From assembly GCA_030710605.1 (NCBI GenBank), contig CP092870.1, positions 50,251,061 through 50,315,060 of the forward strand: DNA of 64,000 nucleotides, read 5' to 3'. A program made the position numbers and the translations under genes. The DNA comes from Cordylochernes scorpioides. Lineage: Eukaryota; Arthropoda; Arachnida; Pseudoscorpiones; Chernetidae. Numbering within the stretch: the stretch's first letter is position 1; the number at the start of each line of letters is the position of its first letter. Below the pieces are notes generated by a model. That model was not told where the DNA came from and ran no database searches. It saw only the letters and a list, made by a program, of their open reading frames with translations. This document shows positions 32,528-42,721 of the stretch, one piece after another.

Positions 32528-32691
32528 TTAGGACAAAATAATAAAGCCTCCGAGGTTGCGTTTCTTTCTTTAAAACGTTTAATAATGCTCAAGCTTTCGG
32601 GTATGGTGGCCCTTCTACAGGAGCAACGCAAATGGTAGTGAATCGTTAGCAGCTGTTATATATTTACCTAATATGTTTACATAATTACAAA
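32528..32691 (-). repeat. PLE2 pseudo-LTR (5' copy) with hammerhead-like motif
   Basis: Minus strand CTGTAGAAGGGCCACCATAC, then CCGAAAGCTTGAGC (about 32590-32623): CUGUNGA, stem II (GGG...CCC), GAAAGCUU. Palindromic AGCU and U17 as in PLE1. Confidence 0.7.
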
Positions 32692-32720
32692 ATTTTAATG
32701 TGTGTCAACAACAAACTAAG

Positions 32721-33414
32721 CGCCACATATACCGTCAATAGAATTAAGTTGTAAAATATTTTTGCTTATATTCAACCTTCCAAAAACACGTCCAGAATTA
32801 ATAAATCCTGCAAAAACAGTCCAACACAGACTAGCCCTACTTTTGTGAAACAAAAGCTAATTATCCCCCTACACTGCAAACGCACCATATATATATCTCT
32901 ATTTTAGGACCATTTCTAACCTATGGCCACCCAGTCTTTATAATCCCCGCTGTTAAGTCTTTCGTGTTATTTCCAAGAATGACTACCAGTCATTAAAATC
33001 CTAAAGAAAGATGACTATCAGCCCTTCTAATAATATTGAACCAGCCATGATATTTTAATTTATATTATGGACAAAATAAATTTTGTAAAATAAGAATATA
33101 AATATATATGAAAAATAGTACACATTGTGATATTGTACTGTGATAAGGTGGATAAATTAAGAAAAAGGTATTTCCTTATCATTAAACTAGAGGTTGCTGA
33201 TGGCTTGCGCCATGAAATTGATGTGATTTGGATATCTACTCTTTGCTGTTTTCTTGAAATAGGTTTTTAACTATATACTCTATATAGGATTTATGCTAGA
33301 GAGATCGTCATACAAAACAATTTATTGAGCAATATGCCCAACAAGAACCTTCATTGAGACTTTAAAAGAAAATGACATCAGTTGGTTAATGAAGGAGGGG
33401 TTACATCAAAATAT
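32721..33414. other. No gene; family A fragment
   Basis: 33130-33225 carries a family A end (ATATTGTACTGTGATAAGGTG, GATGGCTTGCGCCATG). Otherwise nothing recognised. Confidence 0.4.
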
Positions 33415-33722
33415 TGTCGCGGAGATAAATAAATCAAGGACAAATTTGGGAATAATTAATTTACTATAAAGGTGGTATTTACCTTTTAGTTCTCCAATAA
33501 AATTATATACAAGAGGTATTTATAGGGAGAACAACTTAATCCCAAGGGGGGTAATGAGAGTGGTCAGCCACCGTCCCGTTTTCCTTATTTGCCGATAAGA
33601 TTCCGAGAACCCCTCACACCTGTCCACCCGGAGTCCAGTGATGATTGACAGGTGTCCCATGGAGCTTCTTTTGGTTGTAGAGCTACTTGACAATATTTTT
33701 ATATAAATAACTTGTATATAGC
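33415..33722 (+). mobile_element. Truncated solo LTR, TGTCGCGG family
   Basis: Starts TGTCGCGGAGATAAATAAAT and follows the minus strand of 7758-8226 through GGTGTCCCATGGAGCTTC and GAGCTACTTGACAATAT, where it stops about two thirds of the way. It carries a small insertion (AGGGGG) relative to the other copy. Confidence 0.7.
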
Positions 33723-33761
33723 GTATTTGGCCTTGTTTAGGATGCGGGTTTTATATTTTTA

Positions 33762-34237
33762 CTAGCGGATGTGTACCCGGCTTCGCCCGGGTTTTATCCG
33801 AGTGAAAGTTTGCCTAACGAATATTGTATATTATGAAGTATAATAAACAATGCTAAAGATTAGTTTTAATTATTAATCAAGATTGTGTGTGAATATGTGA
33901 GAAAGATGTAATATCGTTGTTGTTTTCTTGGCCGACTGTTTTACATATGGTGTTATCTTAAAATTGCTTGTTTTGAATATTTTTTTAGATTGAGTTGAAT
34001 GAATTGCTGAATTTTATTTTTATTTCTATATAAATAAAATTAACTCTGTTGAATTTTTTTGTATTTTATCGATAACAGCAAAGTTATGTATTTTAAAGTT
34101 AGGAAAAATATTTTGATGTTAAGCAAAACCTGCTCCATCTCGTTTTACATAAATGTTGAAAATTTGGTCGAAATTGATGCATTGTAACGAAAGTTTTTAG
34201 CGAACACCACTTATGAAATTTCCATTTATATAGAAGA
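33762..34237 (-). mobile_element. Helitron, non-autonomous (GAAATTTCATAAG family)
   Basis: Minus strand 3' end: hairpin CCCGGGCGAAGCCGGG, TACACATCCG, CTAG, T. The 5' end has TCTATATAAATGGAAATTTC... Same subfamily as 52536-53256 (shared AAAACCTGCTCCATCTCG and TGATGCATTGTAACG). Non-coding. Confidence 0.75.
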
Positions 34238-34275
34238 TATAATATAAATGAGTTTTAAAAATTGTTAAAAAAAAA

Positions 34276-34346
34276 TGCATCGGCCGGGAATCGAACCCTG
34301 GCCGCCCGCGTGGCAGGCGAGCATTCTACCACTGAACCACCGATGC
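34276..34346 (-). tRNA. tRNA-Gly(GCC)-like, probably pseudogene
   Basis: Full cloverleaf with GCC anticodon and intact acceptor, D and anticodon arms. One change in the T stem (CAGGG against CCCGG) gives an A-G mismatch. A T9 run follows on the minus strand. Downstream flank (ACAATTTTTAAAACTCATTTA) is shared with the other two copies; upstream flank is not. Confidence 0.75.
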
Positions 34347-34347
34347 T

Positions 34348-34834
34348 TTAAAAAAAATCAAATTCATTTATCGTCGCGACCAGTGCTGCGCCCTAGCGGT
34401 AAAAGACTGGAACTAACGCTTTTTGGTTTTTTATTTAAAAAAAAAAGCACATTAACTTTTTTAGTTTTTTGAATAGCCTATATGTTAAACGAAATCTTCA
34501 GCTACCTACATGCGAAATTCCATAATGATTGAGTCAGTAGATTTTGCGTGATGCGATAACAAACATCGATTTCGCATTTCATTTTTATATATATAAGGAA
34601 GGAAGGATTTTCGAATAATTTATTTTAATAAAATTTAGTTTTTAGGTTCAATATAATTTTTTTTACTCTAAGGTTTGTTATTTTTTAAGGTAAGTAAAAT
34701 ATCCTATTTTTGTTTAATTACCCATTTCCTCATCATAGCTCATTCTTATCATAAGGCAAAATTTCTTTCACAATAAATTTATTTTCTATTCTATCTTTCC
34801 TTTCAGTATTGATGAGGCAAAATTTGGATTATAG
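34348..34834. other. No gene
   Basis: AT-rich; no supported feature. Confidence 0.35.
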
Positions 34835-34880
34835 ATTATAATACAAGAAAATAAGAACTAATCCAAATAATTTATTAGTG

Positions 34881-34920
34881 TGTGACATTTCGGCAACAGC
34901 ATTGTCACCATCATCAGACA
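34881..34920 (-). ncRNA. Hammerhead ribozyme candidate, left arm
   Basis: Minus strand TGT-CTGATGA, stem II GGTGACA...TGTTGCC, GAAATGTC, ACA. Core intact; stem I TGT/ACA of 3 bp or more. AUGU replaces the palindromic ACGU of the other arm. Confidence 0.6.
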
Positions 34921-35062
34921 AAAGAAAAAATGAGAAAAATATCACAGCAAGTTCTTAAATAGTACTGTTATCAAGTTACAGCATTATTTATTATCTTGTT
35001 TAAACACTTGATAACAGTACTATTTAAGGACTTGCTGTGATATTTTTCCTCATTTATTCTAT

Positions 35063-35106
35063 TGTCTGATGATGGTGACAATGCTGTTGCCGAAACGTCA
35101 CACACT
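35063..35106 (+). ncRNA. Hammerhead ribozyme candidate, right arm
   Basis: TGT-CTGATGA, TGGTGACAATGCTGTTGC stem II, CGAAACGTC, ACA. Core complete, cleavage triplet GUC, stem III is the self-complementary ACGU, so cleavage would favour two copies pairing. Stem I TGT/ACA. Confidence 0.65.
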
Positions 35107-35135
35107 ATTAAATTATTTGGATTAGGTCTTATTTT

Positions 35136-35388
35136 CTTGTATTTCCTTTCAGTACTTAATGATTCCTTTGTATACCAACAAATAAACTAAATAGGAATAT
35201 TTCAACAGACATTGTTAACCAAATATTTAAAATTATTTAGGATGTTCCATAAAGAAATACTTGGGATTTTATTCCCAAAGATCGTGCGGGTTTGCTGAGG
35301 AATTCCAAAAATTGAACGGTCTTGAATATTATCAGTCATTGCTGCTTTCTACCATGTTTTGCTTTTCTCTGATTATATTGTCGCGCGC
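35136..35388. other. No gene
   Basis: No supported feature. Confidence 0.3.
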
Positions 35389-35889
35389 TGCCTCTCCGGT
35401 TCCACGTGACGACGCCGCTTCCTCCTTCGTGGCTCACATAACTCTGGGCTCCGTTGCTTTCCTCTGCAGCTCTGTCCGGCAGACCACCCAAAGAATTCCC
35501 GAGAACCACCACTAAAGTGGAATTCCTTTCCTCTGGCAGTATCTCTCGGCCTTACCAGTGGTGGGGGGGGGGGGGGGGCACGAGAGACTTACCAGAAGAG
35601 TAGCGACTGTGGCGTTGGCGAGAGTAACAACAGCAATAGGCAACAAGACTTCTAACACTCCTCCTTTATTGTTATTTCTACTATACATTGCATATAACTA
35701 TAATAACAATCAACAGGTATTTTCACCACGTTACCTCCCAGGGCCAATATAAAGTGTATTTACAAACATTTGCTCCAGGAAACAGGACCACAGCAGTCGG
35801 CGATTCTCACACCAATTACAGATAGGAAACAGGTGAAAGCACTATCTATTGGCGGAGGTTGTAGGTGTTTTCAGGCCTTATACGCGACA
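35389..35889. mobile_element. Possible solo LTR (TGTCGCGC...GCGACA)
   Basis: Inverted ends TGTCGCG and CGCGACA, TG...CA, 501 bp, GC-richer than its surroundings. Flanks ATAT and GTAT do not match exactly as a target duplication. Contains a 17-G run at 35562-35578. A frame at 35261-35515 crosses the boundary and is not credible. Confidence 0.45.
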
Positions 35890-35911
35890 GTATGATGTTT
35901 TATCTTTTACA

Positions 35912-35955
35912 TGCAGTATGTGTTGAAGGACTGACAAGTCCGAAAGCTCGAAAAT
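35912..35955 (+). ncRNA. Hammerhead-like remnant
   Basis: TGTGTTGAAGGACTGACAAG, TCCGAAAGCTCG. Same type as 3391-3425 (GUGUUGA for CUGUUGA); downstream shared AGAAACCTAGCCCTGGAAGC. Confidence 0.4.
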
Positions 35956-36096
35956 AAAAAAGTTTGCACAAGAAACCTAGCCCTGGAAGCTTTATTCGTT
36001 TTATAACATGCGGTATATGTTACAATACTTGAAGGTGTTTAAATAGAACATAAAAATTTAAAAAAAAACGGAATAAACGATACTGAGAATCAAAGA

Positions 36097-36415
36097 ATGC
36101 ACATCCTGACTACGAGCATATAAGCTTTTTAGATAGCAGAGCGCCATCTAGTGGAACAGAAATCAACGAAACGTTGATTTAGTCTGTTCCCTGATATTTG
36201 ACCAACTCATTTTTTTAATAAATCAAGAACCACGCTGACGAGGGCCAACATCTCGAAACACGTTCGTGGATGGCTTTTCTTGATTTATCAAGAAATTGGG
36301 TTGGCCAAATATCAGGGAACAGGTTAAATCAATGTTTAGTTGATTTCTGTTCCTCTAGATGGCGCTCTGCCTTCTGAAAAGCACATGTGCTCCTGGTCAG
36401 GATGTGCTTTCTTTG
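36097..36415. mobile_element. Foldback family B with hammerhead
   Basis: Arms CACATCCTGACTACGAG... and ...CTCCTGGTCAGGATGTGC. This is the fullest member: the centre retains the hammerhead at 36230-36269. Left arm carries CCACTAGATGGCGC on the minus strand (36141-36154), a full match to the CTCF consensus CCASYAGRKGGCRS. Confidence 0.75.
36230..36269 (+). ncRNA. Hammerhead ribozyme candidate (family B)
   Basis: CCACG-CTGACGA, GGGCCAACATCTC, GAAACACGTT, CGTGG. Stem I CCACG/CGTGG is perfect (5 bp), core complete, U17 before the cleavage site. Stem II is weakened by changes on its 3' strand (ATCTC). Confidence 0.65.
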
Positions 36416-36671
36416 ATTTCAATACCAACACCTGACCTGTTTTATTTATATATTTTAAATTAAATTTTCACATATACTGAGGAATAATTCAAGAAAAATT
36501 CTAAAATATTTTTTTTCTTATGATTGAAGGTATTTTAAAGGTATTTTGGGTCTATATATGTTGAAACCATTGGAGGAATTTTCTTATATTTTCTAGCAAG
36601 TATATGAAACCCTAAAGGCAGATTTTTAGGCTTGGCTTCTCTTCATTTTTTTAGCTAAATATTTGTGATAA
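36416..36671. other. No gene
   Basis: AT-rich, nothing recognised. Confidence 0.3.
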
Positions 36672-37296
36672 ATGTATAACGAATCAAAAGTTTTTACGAA
36701 GGAGTATCTTTTATTATATTTGTGCAAGCTTTCGAACTTTGCAGTTCTTCGACAGGCATGGATAGTACAGAAATACTACCAATTTTTCAAAACATTTTGA
36801 GCCATTATATATACATGAATATTTACATAAATTAGATATAATTTTAGTTTATTGTATAAGCAAAATTAAGATATTCACTGTATGCAAATAGTATAATATT
36901 TTAAAATTTGTAAAGTTTAAAACTAGTATACGCTAAAACATTTAACATAGAAAAGCCAAGCGGGGGTCACTCCAACCCGACCACCTACGAGTGACCCCCG
37001 CTTGGCTTTTCTATGTTGGAATGTTTTAGCGTATACTAATTTTAAACTTTACAAATTTTAAAATATTATACTATTTGCATACAGTGAATATCTTAATTTT
37101 GCTTATACAATAAACTAAAATTATATCTAATTTATGTAAATATTCATGTATATATAATGGCTCAAAATGTTTTGAAAAATTGGTAGTATTTCTGTACTAT
37201 CCATGCCTGTCGAAGAACTGCAAAGTTCGAAAGCTTGCACAAATATAATAAAAGATACTCCTTCGTAAAAACTTTTGATTCGTTATACATTTATGC
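36672..37296. mobile_element. 625-bp near-perfect palindrome with PLE-type motifs
   Basis: Arms of about 305 bp (36672-36978, 36990-37296) with a GC-rich tip built on GCGGGGGTCACT/AGTGACCCCCGC. Very few mismatches, which suggests a recent origin or gene conversion. Both arms carry a CUGUCGA motif. No TIR transposon signature. Confidence 0.8.
37201..37240 (+). ncRNA. Hammerhead-like motif (CUGUCGA type)
   Basis: CTGTCGA, stem II AGAACTGCAAAGTTC, GAAAGCTTGC. Inverted copy at 36725-36757. U6 and palindromic AGCU as in both PLEs. Confidence 0.45.
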
Positions 37297-37413
37297 CAAT
37301 TGTAAGAAGTTTACCTGTAGAAATTTGTGATAAATATATAAAAAGTTAAGGAAATATCGTTAACCTGAAAGAATTCTTTAATTCCCTATAAAACACGTTT
37401 CTTAAAGTTACCA

Positions 37414-37700
37414 TTGGTAGGTCAAGTATACAATTCGCTCCATTTTTCCAAACGGAATTCCTACACAGTTCCATCCAAATTTTATAGTCACTCAATTTGT
37501 CACATCACACACGGCCAGAAATACTTACAGATCTATCAGAAACACCAAATTGTTCCTGCGGAGAAACACAACAAACTTCACCTTATCTATGACTGTCCGA
37601 ACTTTACAGAAGTGAGATATCGATTTTTCCCTGATCTAAATGATTTAACTCTCTTACATCTTTGTCTATATAAATTTTATGAACTCTGTCGATTAATACA
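37414..37700 (+). pseudogene. Non-LTR retrotransposon C-terminal tail fragment
   Basis: One frame reads NCSCGETQQTSP and the next HLIYDCPNFTEVRYRFF: a CxC...H...C knuckle split by one frameshift near 37585. It resembles tails of RNase H-bearing non-LTR elements. No RT upstream. Confidence 0.6.
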
Positions 37701-37997
37701 TGTAAATATTTAATTCTAAGTTTTTTAAATTTGTTTGTTGTTTGTTTGTTTCCTCTGTAATAGGTGCAAATATTTCAATATCGCGCCTGGTTGATTAATA
37801 CATTAAAATATATATATACATACATGGTTGGGAGGGGTTGTGACTGCTTATGTACATGTGAAATCAGTCCTTCCAGAATCACGTTTGTTTGCTTCCATTC
37901 ACTACTTAAGTTGGACTTGTGATCGAATACGGGGTCTTAGGTTAAACCTTCCTTCTTAAAAACACTATTCAAATATATCATAACACTAATTATATTA

Positions 37998-38445
37998 AGA
38001 AAGAAAAAAAGACATCTCCTTATCGTGCATCTATCGGAATAAATATCAGTTCAGTTGCGCGATAAGGAAATGCCTTTTTTTTCTTTCTTAATTTATGCAC
38101 CTTATCCCAGTACAATATCACATTTGTGCTATCCCCTCTCCCCCCCGTTGTTTCGCGTTCTCACACAATTATGGCCTTAACTAATCGTTTCATGATTTTT
38201 CAGGATGCGTGAATGACCAGTATTTTTGTTGTTGTTGCGATACAGCTTGCACCACGCTGCGAGGGCCAACAGCCCAAAACGTGTACGTAATTAACTTTTC
38301 TTGATTAATCAAGAATGGGTATTTGATCAATTCTGGAATAATTAAAAATCAACAAATAGTTGATATTTATTCCAACAGATGGCGCAAGCCATCAGCAACT
38401 TTGCAACAGTTGCACGATAAGGATATGCCTTTAACTAAATATGTT
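37998..38445. mobile_element. Foldback family A with decayed hammerhead
   Basis: AAGACATCTCCTTATCGTGC on the left, AACAGATGGCGCAAGCCATC and GCACGATAAGGATATGCC on the right; TTGATTAATCAA palindrome at 38303. Related: 4014-4322, 51613-51960, 61455-61590. Confidence 0.65.
38252..38290 (+). ncRNA. Decayed hammerhead (family A)
   Basis: CCACG-CTGCGA, GGGCCAACAGCCC, AAAACGTGTACGTAA. One core base is lost and GAAA has become AAAA; compare the intact copy at 51749. Confidence 0.6.
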
Positions 38446-39594
38446 GTTTATCATAAAATATATTCATCGGTAGTAATACCTCCACCCACACGCACATATA
38501 TACAAATTTGAGCATTAGGTTTAGTTGTGATCAAGATCTCCAGAACAGTTATTTATACTAATCTCTATTGGAATTTAAACTAAAAACTCTATTTTTTCTT
38601 TCAGCATTAAAAAAACTCAATACTGATCCTTACAGCAATGTGAAGAGATTATTGTGAGAGAGGTAAGGAAACTTAAATACCAAAGTTGAACGTTTTGAAC
38701 GGCTTCCATCATTTAGAAGAAGACAGGGTGATAGATTGAAGCGAGTGAGAGCAGACACGTGTTCCGTAATGAATGGGGCCGTTTGTCCGGGCGACGTTAT
38801 TTAGCTGAAACAAGGGCGCTAAGTGAGTTAACGTGTAACGTCGCCAATAAATTTAATCTTTCTCCAACGGCCATCCCAAATTTGAATTTTCATTAGTTGC
38901 TGCGGTCTTCGACATCTTTTTTTATATACAAGCTCTGACAGCTACTTCGATATCGGACTTCTCTATTCCGGCAGTGTGTAATAAGCTGTAATCTCTCTTA
39001 CAGGATTATGAATAACAAAAGTTGGGGAAAGATCGTCCATTATTATGGAAATCAGCAGCTGGCTCGACCTTTTAAATTTCCTGTGGGATTCTCTCACAGG
39101 GGGGGACGGCGACATTGATAATGCCGCTATCGGATTTACATTATAGTGTGAGCTTAATTGGCTTCGTCAGAGATGCAAAGTGGCATCCGTCCTTATTGTC
39201 CTGTCTTATCGAGCTCTGCAATAATTAACTGGCTGCTCCCATCTTTTAAATAGTTTGCACAACTACATTGAGCAATTAAATGTCATTCTAACCATTTATG
39301 AACTGTTGTATTGAGGCACTAATCTCTTATTTGTATACGTGGCAATTTGGGAATAATTCAAACGGAACAATCTTTTCAAATTAAGAGAATCTCTTTTGAT
39401 AACCCTTTGATCCAACTTTTCGCGGCGTAAAAATAAATCTTTTACAAATTGTCAATGATGTTTATACATGTATAATCGTTCTGAAAATAGAGCATTCTCC
39501 ATATTTATATATTCAGATAGTAAAAAGACAAATTTTATTGAATAAATTTATTTATTCCAATATATATGACTTTTTGTTATCTAAATATATGTTT
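38446..39594. other. Apparently unique sequence, no gene found
   Basis: Mixed-composition sequence not matching the repeats in this window. It contains AATAAATTTAATCTTTCT (38847-38864), which recurs exactly at about 62004-62021 in another unique-looking island. Candidate host intergenic or regulatory DNA; no splice-bounded exon recognised. Confidence 0.35.
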
Positions 39595-39624
39595 GATGTT
39601 CATATTAATTCAAAATTATATTTA

Positions 39625-39865
39625 TTTATTTCAACACACAAAACGCGATATCCCGGCTAGGGATAATTGCGTCGATTTACATTTTTTTTTAAAACAGAAA
39701 CAGTTATAAACATATTATACAAGAAAAAGTAATTAAAAATAAAAAATATAAAAATAATAAATATTAGGAACCTGAACCTTTCAGGTTTGAAAGATAATCA
39801 TAAATATATTTACGAAAATAGTTAAACCTATGATAATTCTCTCTGCTATTTACAAATTGATATAT
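39625..39865 (+). repeat. Dispersed repeat family H, copy 1
   Basis: AACACACAAAACGCGATATC, CCGGCTAGGGATAATTGCG ... AGGAACCTGAACCTTTCAGG ... AATTCTCTCTG. About 240 bp, nearly identical to 58577-58808 except for a small indel. Origin unknown. Confidence 0.75.
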
Positions 39866-40194
39866 ATCTATAACATTGTTTATTGTCTTGATAACTTTGG
39901 TATTATTCCCTACGAAGCCCGGCTGTGAATAAATCGTTGTTTCTTGCGCCTTTAAAAGTTACTTTTTCGAAATATGAAGATATCGGGCGTCAATCCAAAA
40001 ATCACTTAAGTTTTGTTAACTTTTAGTGAGTGACAAACTACAATGCATTAAGTGGCCGTAAGTTAAAATAACCAAATTTACAAAGCTGTAACACACGTCT
40101 ATCGTGAGTTAGCAAAGCCATTATCTCTTTATTCGAAAATTGAATTCGTATGTTATAAATAGCTTACTAAAAAAATTCCTGCCCAGAAGTCCTC
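39866..40194. other. No gene
   Basis: Nothing recognised. Confidence 0.3.
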
Positions 40195-40239
40195 TACATG
40201 GCGGGCGGAAGAGGCAGCCTCAGCCTCTGGAAAAGGATG

Positions 40240-40310
40240 GACCACGTTGGGCGACGGTGACCTTGAGTGACGTAATGATGGCGTAGGGGCAAGAAATCAC
40301 TATACTAGTA
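40240..40310 (+). repeat. Short repeat shared with Helitron at 11012
   Basis: GGATGGACCACGT, GGTGACCTTGAGTGA and GGGGCAAGAAATCACT match 11258-11325. Confidence 0.6.
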
Positions 40311-40323
40311 CACTATATACTAG

Positions 40324-41193
40324 TCTATATATATAAAATTGAATGTCTGTCTGTTTGTTTGTCTGTGTGTACTCTATAGATTCAAAAACCGTACATCCAA
40401 TCGCCGTGAAATTTTGGGATATTATTAGGTGTATCCCCGGGAAGGTTTACGAAAAATAATTTCTTGAATATCTTGAATATCCTTAGAGTTATTTGCAGAT
40501 TTGTATATTTAACTCGCAAGCAGCGCCACCATTGAGACGGAGATAGGCTTAGTTTGCTGCTCCTGATGACCTTGGGTCATCGTGTGAGTCACAGCATGAT
40601 GCTACAAAAACACTCTCTCTGGGGATTTTACAGCGTCGACAACCTGTAAGATTGCCTCTCTCATATATTATACTTTAAACATCTGCTTAATTAAAGCATT
40701 TTTCATTTGAAAGAGACTGCTCTCTTAACCCCCTTTAGACAACATTAAATGATATCCCGTGTCGATGATTTTGTAATGTATAGAATTAGGAAAGACAAAA
40801 TTCAGGATGACACGGCTCACAGGGAACGGTAAAAAATGTTCACTTTATCGAGGAAATACAAAATTCGGGATGACACGGCACACAGGGACCGGGAAAAAAT
40901 GATCACTTTATCGAGAGATTCACGACCATGATTTTATTCAACTTATCGAGTATTTTTCAAGGGAGGGGAAAATATGTTCACTAGATAAAACGATTATTTT
41001 GTAATATAGAAAATTAGGAAATACAAAATTCAGGATGACACGGCACAAGGGACCGGGAAAAAATGATCACTTTATCGAGAGATTCAAATTTACGAGTTTC
41101 AAATCATCAATTATAGAGAATTGTTTTAACAAATGTTCGTTATACAAACCTTTACTCGGGTAAAACCCGGGCGAAGCCGGGCACATCCGCTAG
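40324..41193 (+). mobile_element. Helitron, non-autonomous
   Basis: 5' TCTATATATATAAAATTGAA and TGTCTGTCTGTTTG; 3' ACCCGGGCGAAGCCGGGCAC, ATCCGCTAG then T. 870 bp, non-coding. Internal near-repeats of AGGATGACACGGCAC and AAAAAATGATCACTTTATCG occur three times between 40790 and 41080. Confidence 0.8.
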
Positions 41194-41460
41194 TATACTA
41201 TAAGGGTGCGGGAGGATGATATTCGTTTGCTCTTTCCTTTTTATTGGATGCATTTAACAAATTGATTTTCTCAGTTCTGAACGCATATTCGGTCGCGATT
41301 TAATAACTTCCGTAGGATGTTATGGACTCGAAGCTTCCACTGTACTGATGAGACACATACAGGATTGTCTGAATTTGCCAACGTAAGTTTTTGTAGCTTC
41401 ATTGGTCGATATCTATGGAATAATCAAATAAATACATTTGTTGTTGTGTTCAATGAAGAA
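41194..41460. other. No gene
   Basis: No supported feature. Short + strand frames from 41317 onward are antisense to the retrotransposon tail array that follows. Confidence 0.4.
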
Positions 41461-41890
41461 CTTCAGATGTCTCCATGCATCTCTATCACAGCAATGTCCT
41501 CTATCTTGGGTGTGTAAAACTGCCGTTCTGGGTCCATGTCAATTTTCTCTTGTTGTTGTGTCCAATGAAGAGCCTCAGATGTCTCCATACATCTCTATCA
41601 CAGCAATGTCCTCTATCTTGGGTGTGTAAAGCTGCTGCTCTGGGTCCATGTCAAATTTCTGTTGTTGTTGTTGTGTCCAATGAAGAGCCTCAGATGTCTC
41701 CATACATCTCTATCACAGCAGTTGCAATGTCCTCTATCTTGGGTGTGTAATGCTGCTTCTCAGTGTCCATGTCAATTTTCTGCAAGGCTGCGGCCATTGC
41801 TGAGAATATGTGGGTTGGTATTAGTTCCACACCAGGACAATTTTTGCATGTCCTGTAGGTTCTCTTGTGCCATCTGGATGCATCTGGATT
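41461..41890 (-). repeat. Retrotransposon 3'-end tandem array (3 units) plus tail coding
   Basis: Minus strand. The coding tail (41770-41890) reads RTCKNCPGVELIPTHIFS, then MAAALQKIDMD. The terminal ~112-bp segment, from ALQKIDMD through KIEDIA, the stop and (CAA)n, is repeated head to tail with units starting near 41691, 41575 and 41464 (spacing 116 and 111). Same family as 43860-44320. Confidence 0.75.
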
Positions 41891-42099
41891 AATCTTTAAT
41901 AAGGCGGTGGGGCTATATATCATCCCAGAGTGAAATCAAATGTTTGTTTTGTCATCCTTCAAACCAAAATGAAAAACAAATGCCGTCTAGTACATTTTAT
42001 CATGCTTGAATTCTCTATGGAATCAACCATATTCTTCAATCAACTGGCATCTAGAAGTCCAATCAGGCCCCACTGCTTCTTTATGTAAGTATATTTTCA
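41891..42099. other. No gene
   Basis: No supported feature. Confidence 0.3.
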
Positions 42100-42330
42100 G
42101 GCTCAATTCGCAGTGATCCGCATAGAAAATCTTAATGAAATCATGCTTATGTTGAATAATTTAGAAAGAGGAATAGAATTCACGGTTGAGATAGAAGAGA
42201 GGGATTTTTTTTTTTTATCATTCTTAGATGTAGGACTAACTCGCAAAGAAGATGGTTCTATTATAACCAGCTTTGTCAGAAAGCCTGTGGGATACGTCCA
42301 AATATTAATTCCAACAATCCTATATTACAT
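42100..42330 (+). pseudogene. Penelope-like RT fragment
   Basis: MLNNLERGIEFTVEIEE, FLSFLDVGLTRKEDGSI and SFVRKP match the region after RT motif C of PLE-type proteins (FT-E-E...PFLD...VYRKP). An 8-T run interrupts the LPFLD site. Surrounding motifs are missing. It derives from a PLE distinct from PLE1 and PLE2. Confidence 0.65.
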
Positions 42331-42590
42331 GTTAGTGATTTGGTTATTATTATTTAATAACTCTGTGTATATATACTTATATATTTGACCGTGAGTGTCT
42401 GGTTACGTGTGTAAATATATTGTATATATATATATATGGTGGTTGGAAATAAAGTTGAGTTTTTGTAACACTAGTGCTTTGAAACTATTTAGGATTTTGG
42501 CAAGTCCGCTACATTTTGGGGGAAGACTTGTTCGTCAACTATATCTCTAGGTTGAGATTGAATTGAAGATACCCAGCGAAAAGAAGTTAG
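42331..42590. other. No gene
   Basis: TA-rich with a (TA)n run at 42420-42437. Nothing else. Confidence 0.3.
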
Positions 42591-42599
42591 CGAACAATA

Positions 42600-42715
42600 C
42601 ATAAAGGACAGGTGATATTTTTGAGATAATAAAAATATTCACTGACTGAAGTATCTTTAATTTTAAGAACTATGAATGCCGGCCAGGCAGCCTCTATCTT
42701 TACCATAATCTGGTA
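42600..42715. repeat. Repeat shared with 47.6-47.9 kb foldback
   Basis: GAAGTATCTTTAATTTTAAG, AACTATGAATGCCGGCCAGG and AGCCTCTATCTTTACC match 47846-47897. Confidence 0.6.
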
Positions 42716-42721
42716 TTGAAT

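Larger units (their letters stand above)
29783..32691 (-). mobile_element. Penelope-like element PLE2 with direct pseudo-LTRs
   Basis: Minus-strand PLE bounded by direct repeats of about 163 bp (29783-29945, 32528-32691) and a 12-bp target duplication. The interior encodes the N-terminal PLE region, RT and GIY-YIG, with at least three frameshifts. Direct pseudo-LTRs from partial tandem copies are a known PLE arrangement. Confidence 0.85.
29685..32720. mobile_element. Family E element interrupted by PLE2
   Basis: 29685-29770 is a family E arm with a U3-A8 type motif (minus strand TTGATAAAGGTTGGCGTTAA, GCCAACTGAAATATTGG at 29727-29765). PLE2 is inserted at 29783-32691. The rest of the E element after the insertion is short and not clearly delimited. 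Confidence 0.5.
34835..35135. mobile_element. Foldback element with a hammerhead on each arm
   Basis: Arms 34838-34975 and 34998-35133 are inverted (ATACAAGAAAATAAGA outer, ACTTGATAACAGTACTATTT inner), with a ~23-bp AT-rich tip. Each arm contains a hammerhead reading toward its own outer end. Non-coding. Confidence 0.75.

Noticed and set aside
35261..35515. Secreted or membrane protein (hydrophobic stretch)
   Set aside because: Frame crosses a putative LTR end, lacks supporting exons, and the hydrophobic part is short.
41317..41892. Overlapping + strand frames with repeated peptides
   Set aside because: Antisense to the retrotransposon 3'-end array; the repeated peptides come from the DNA repeat.
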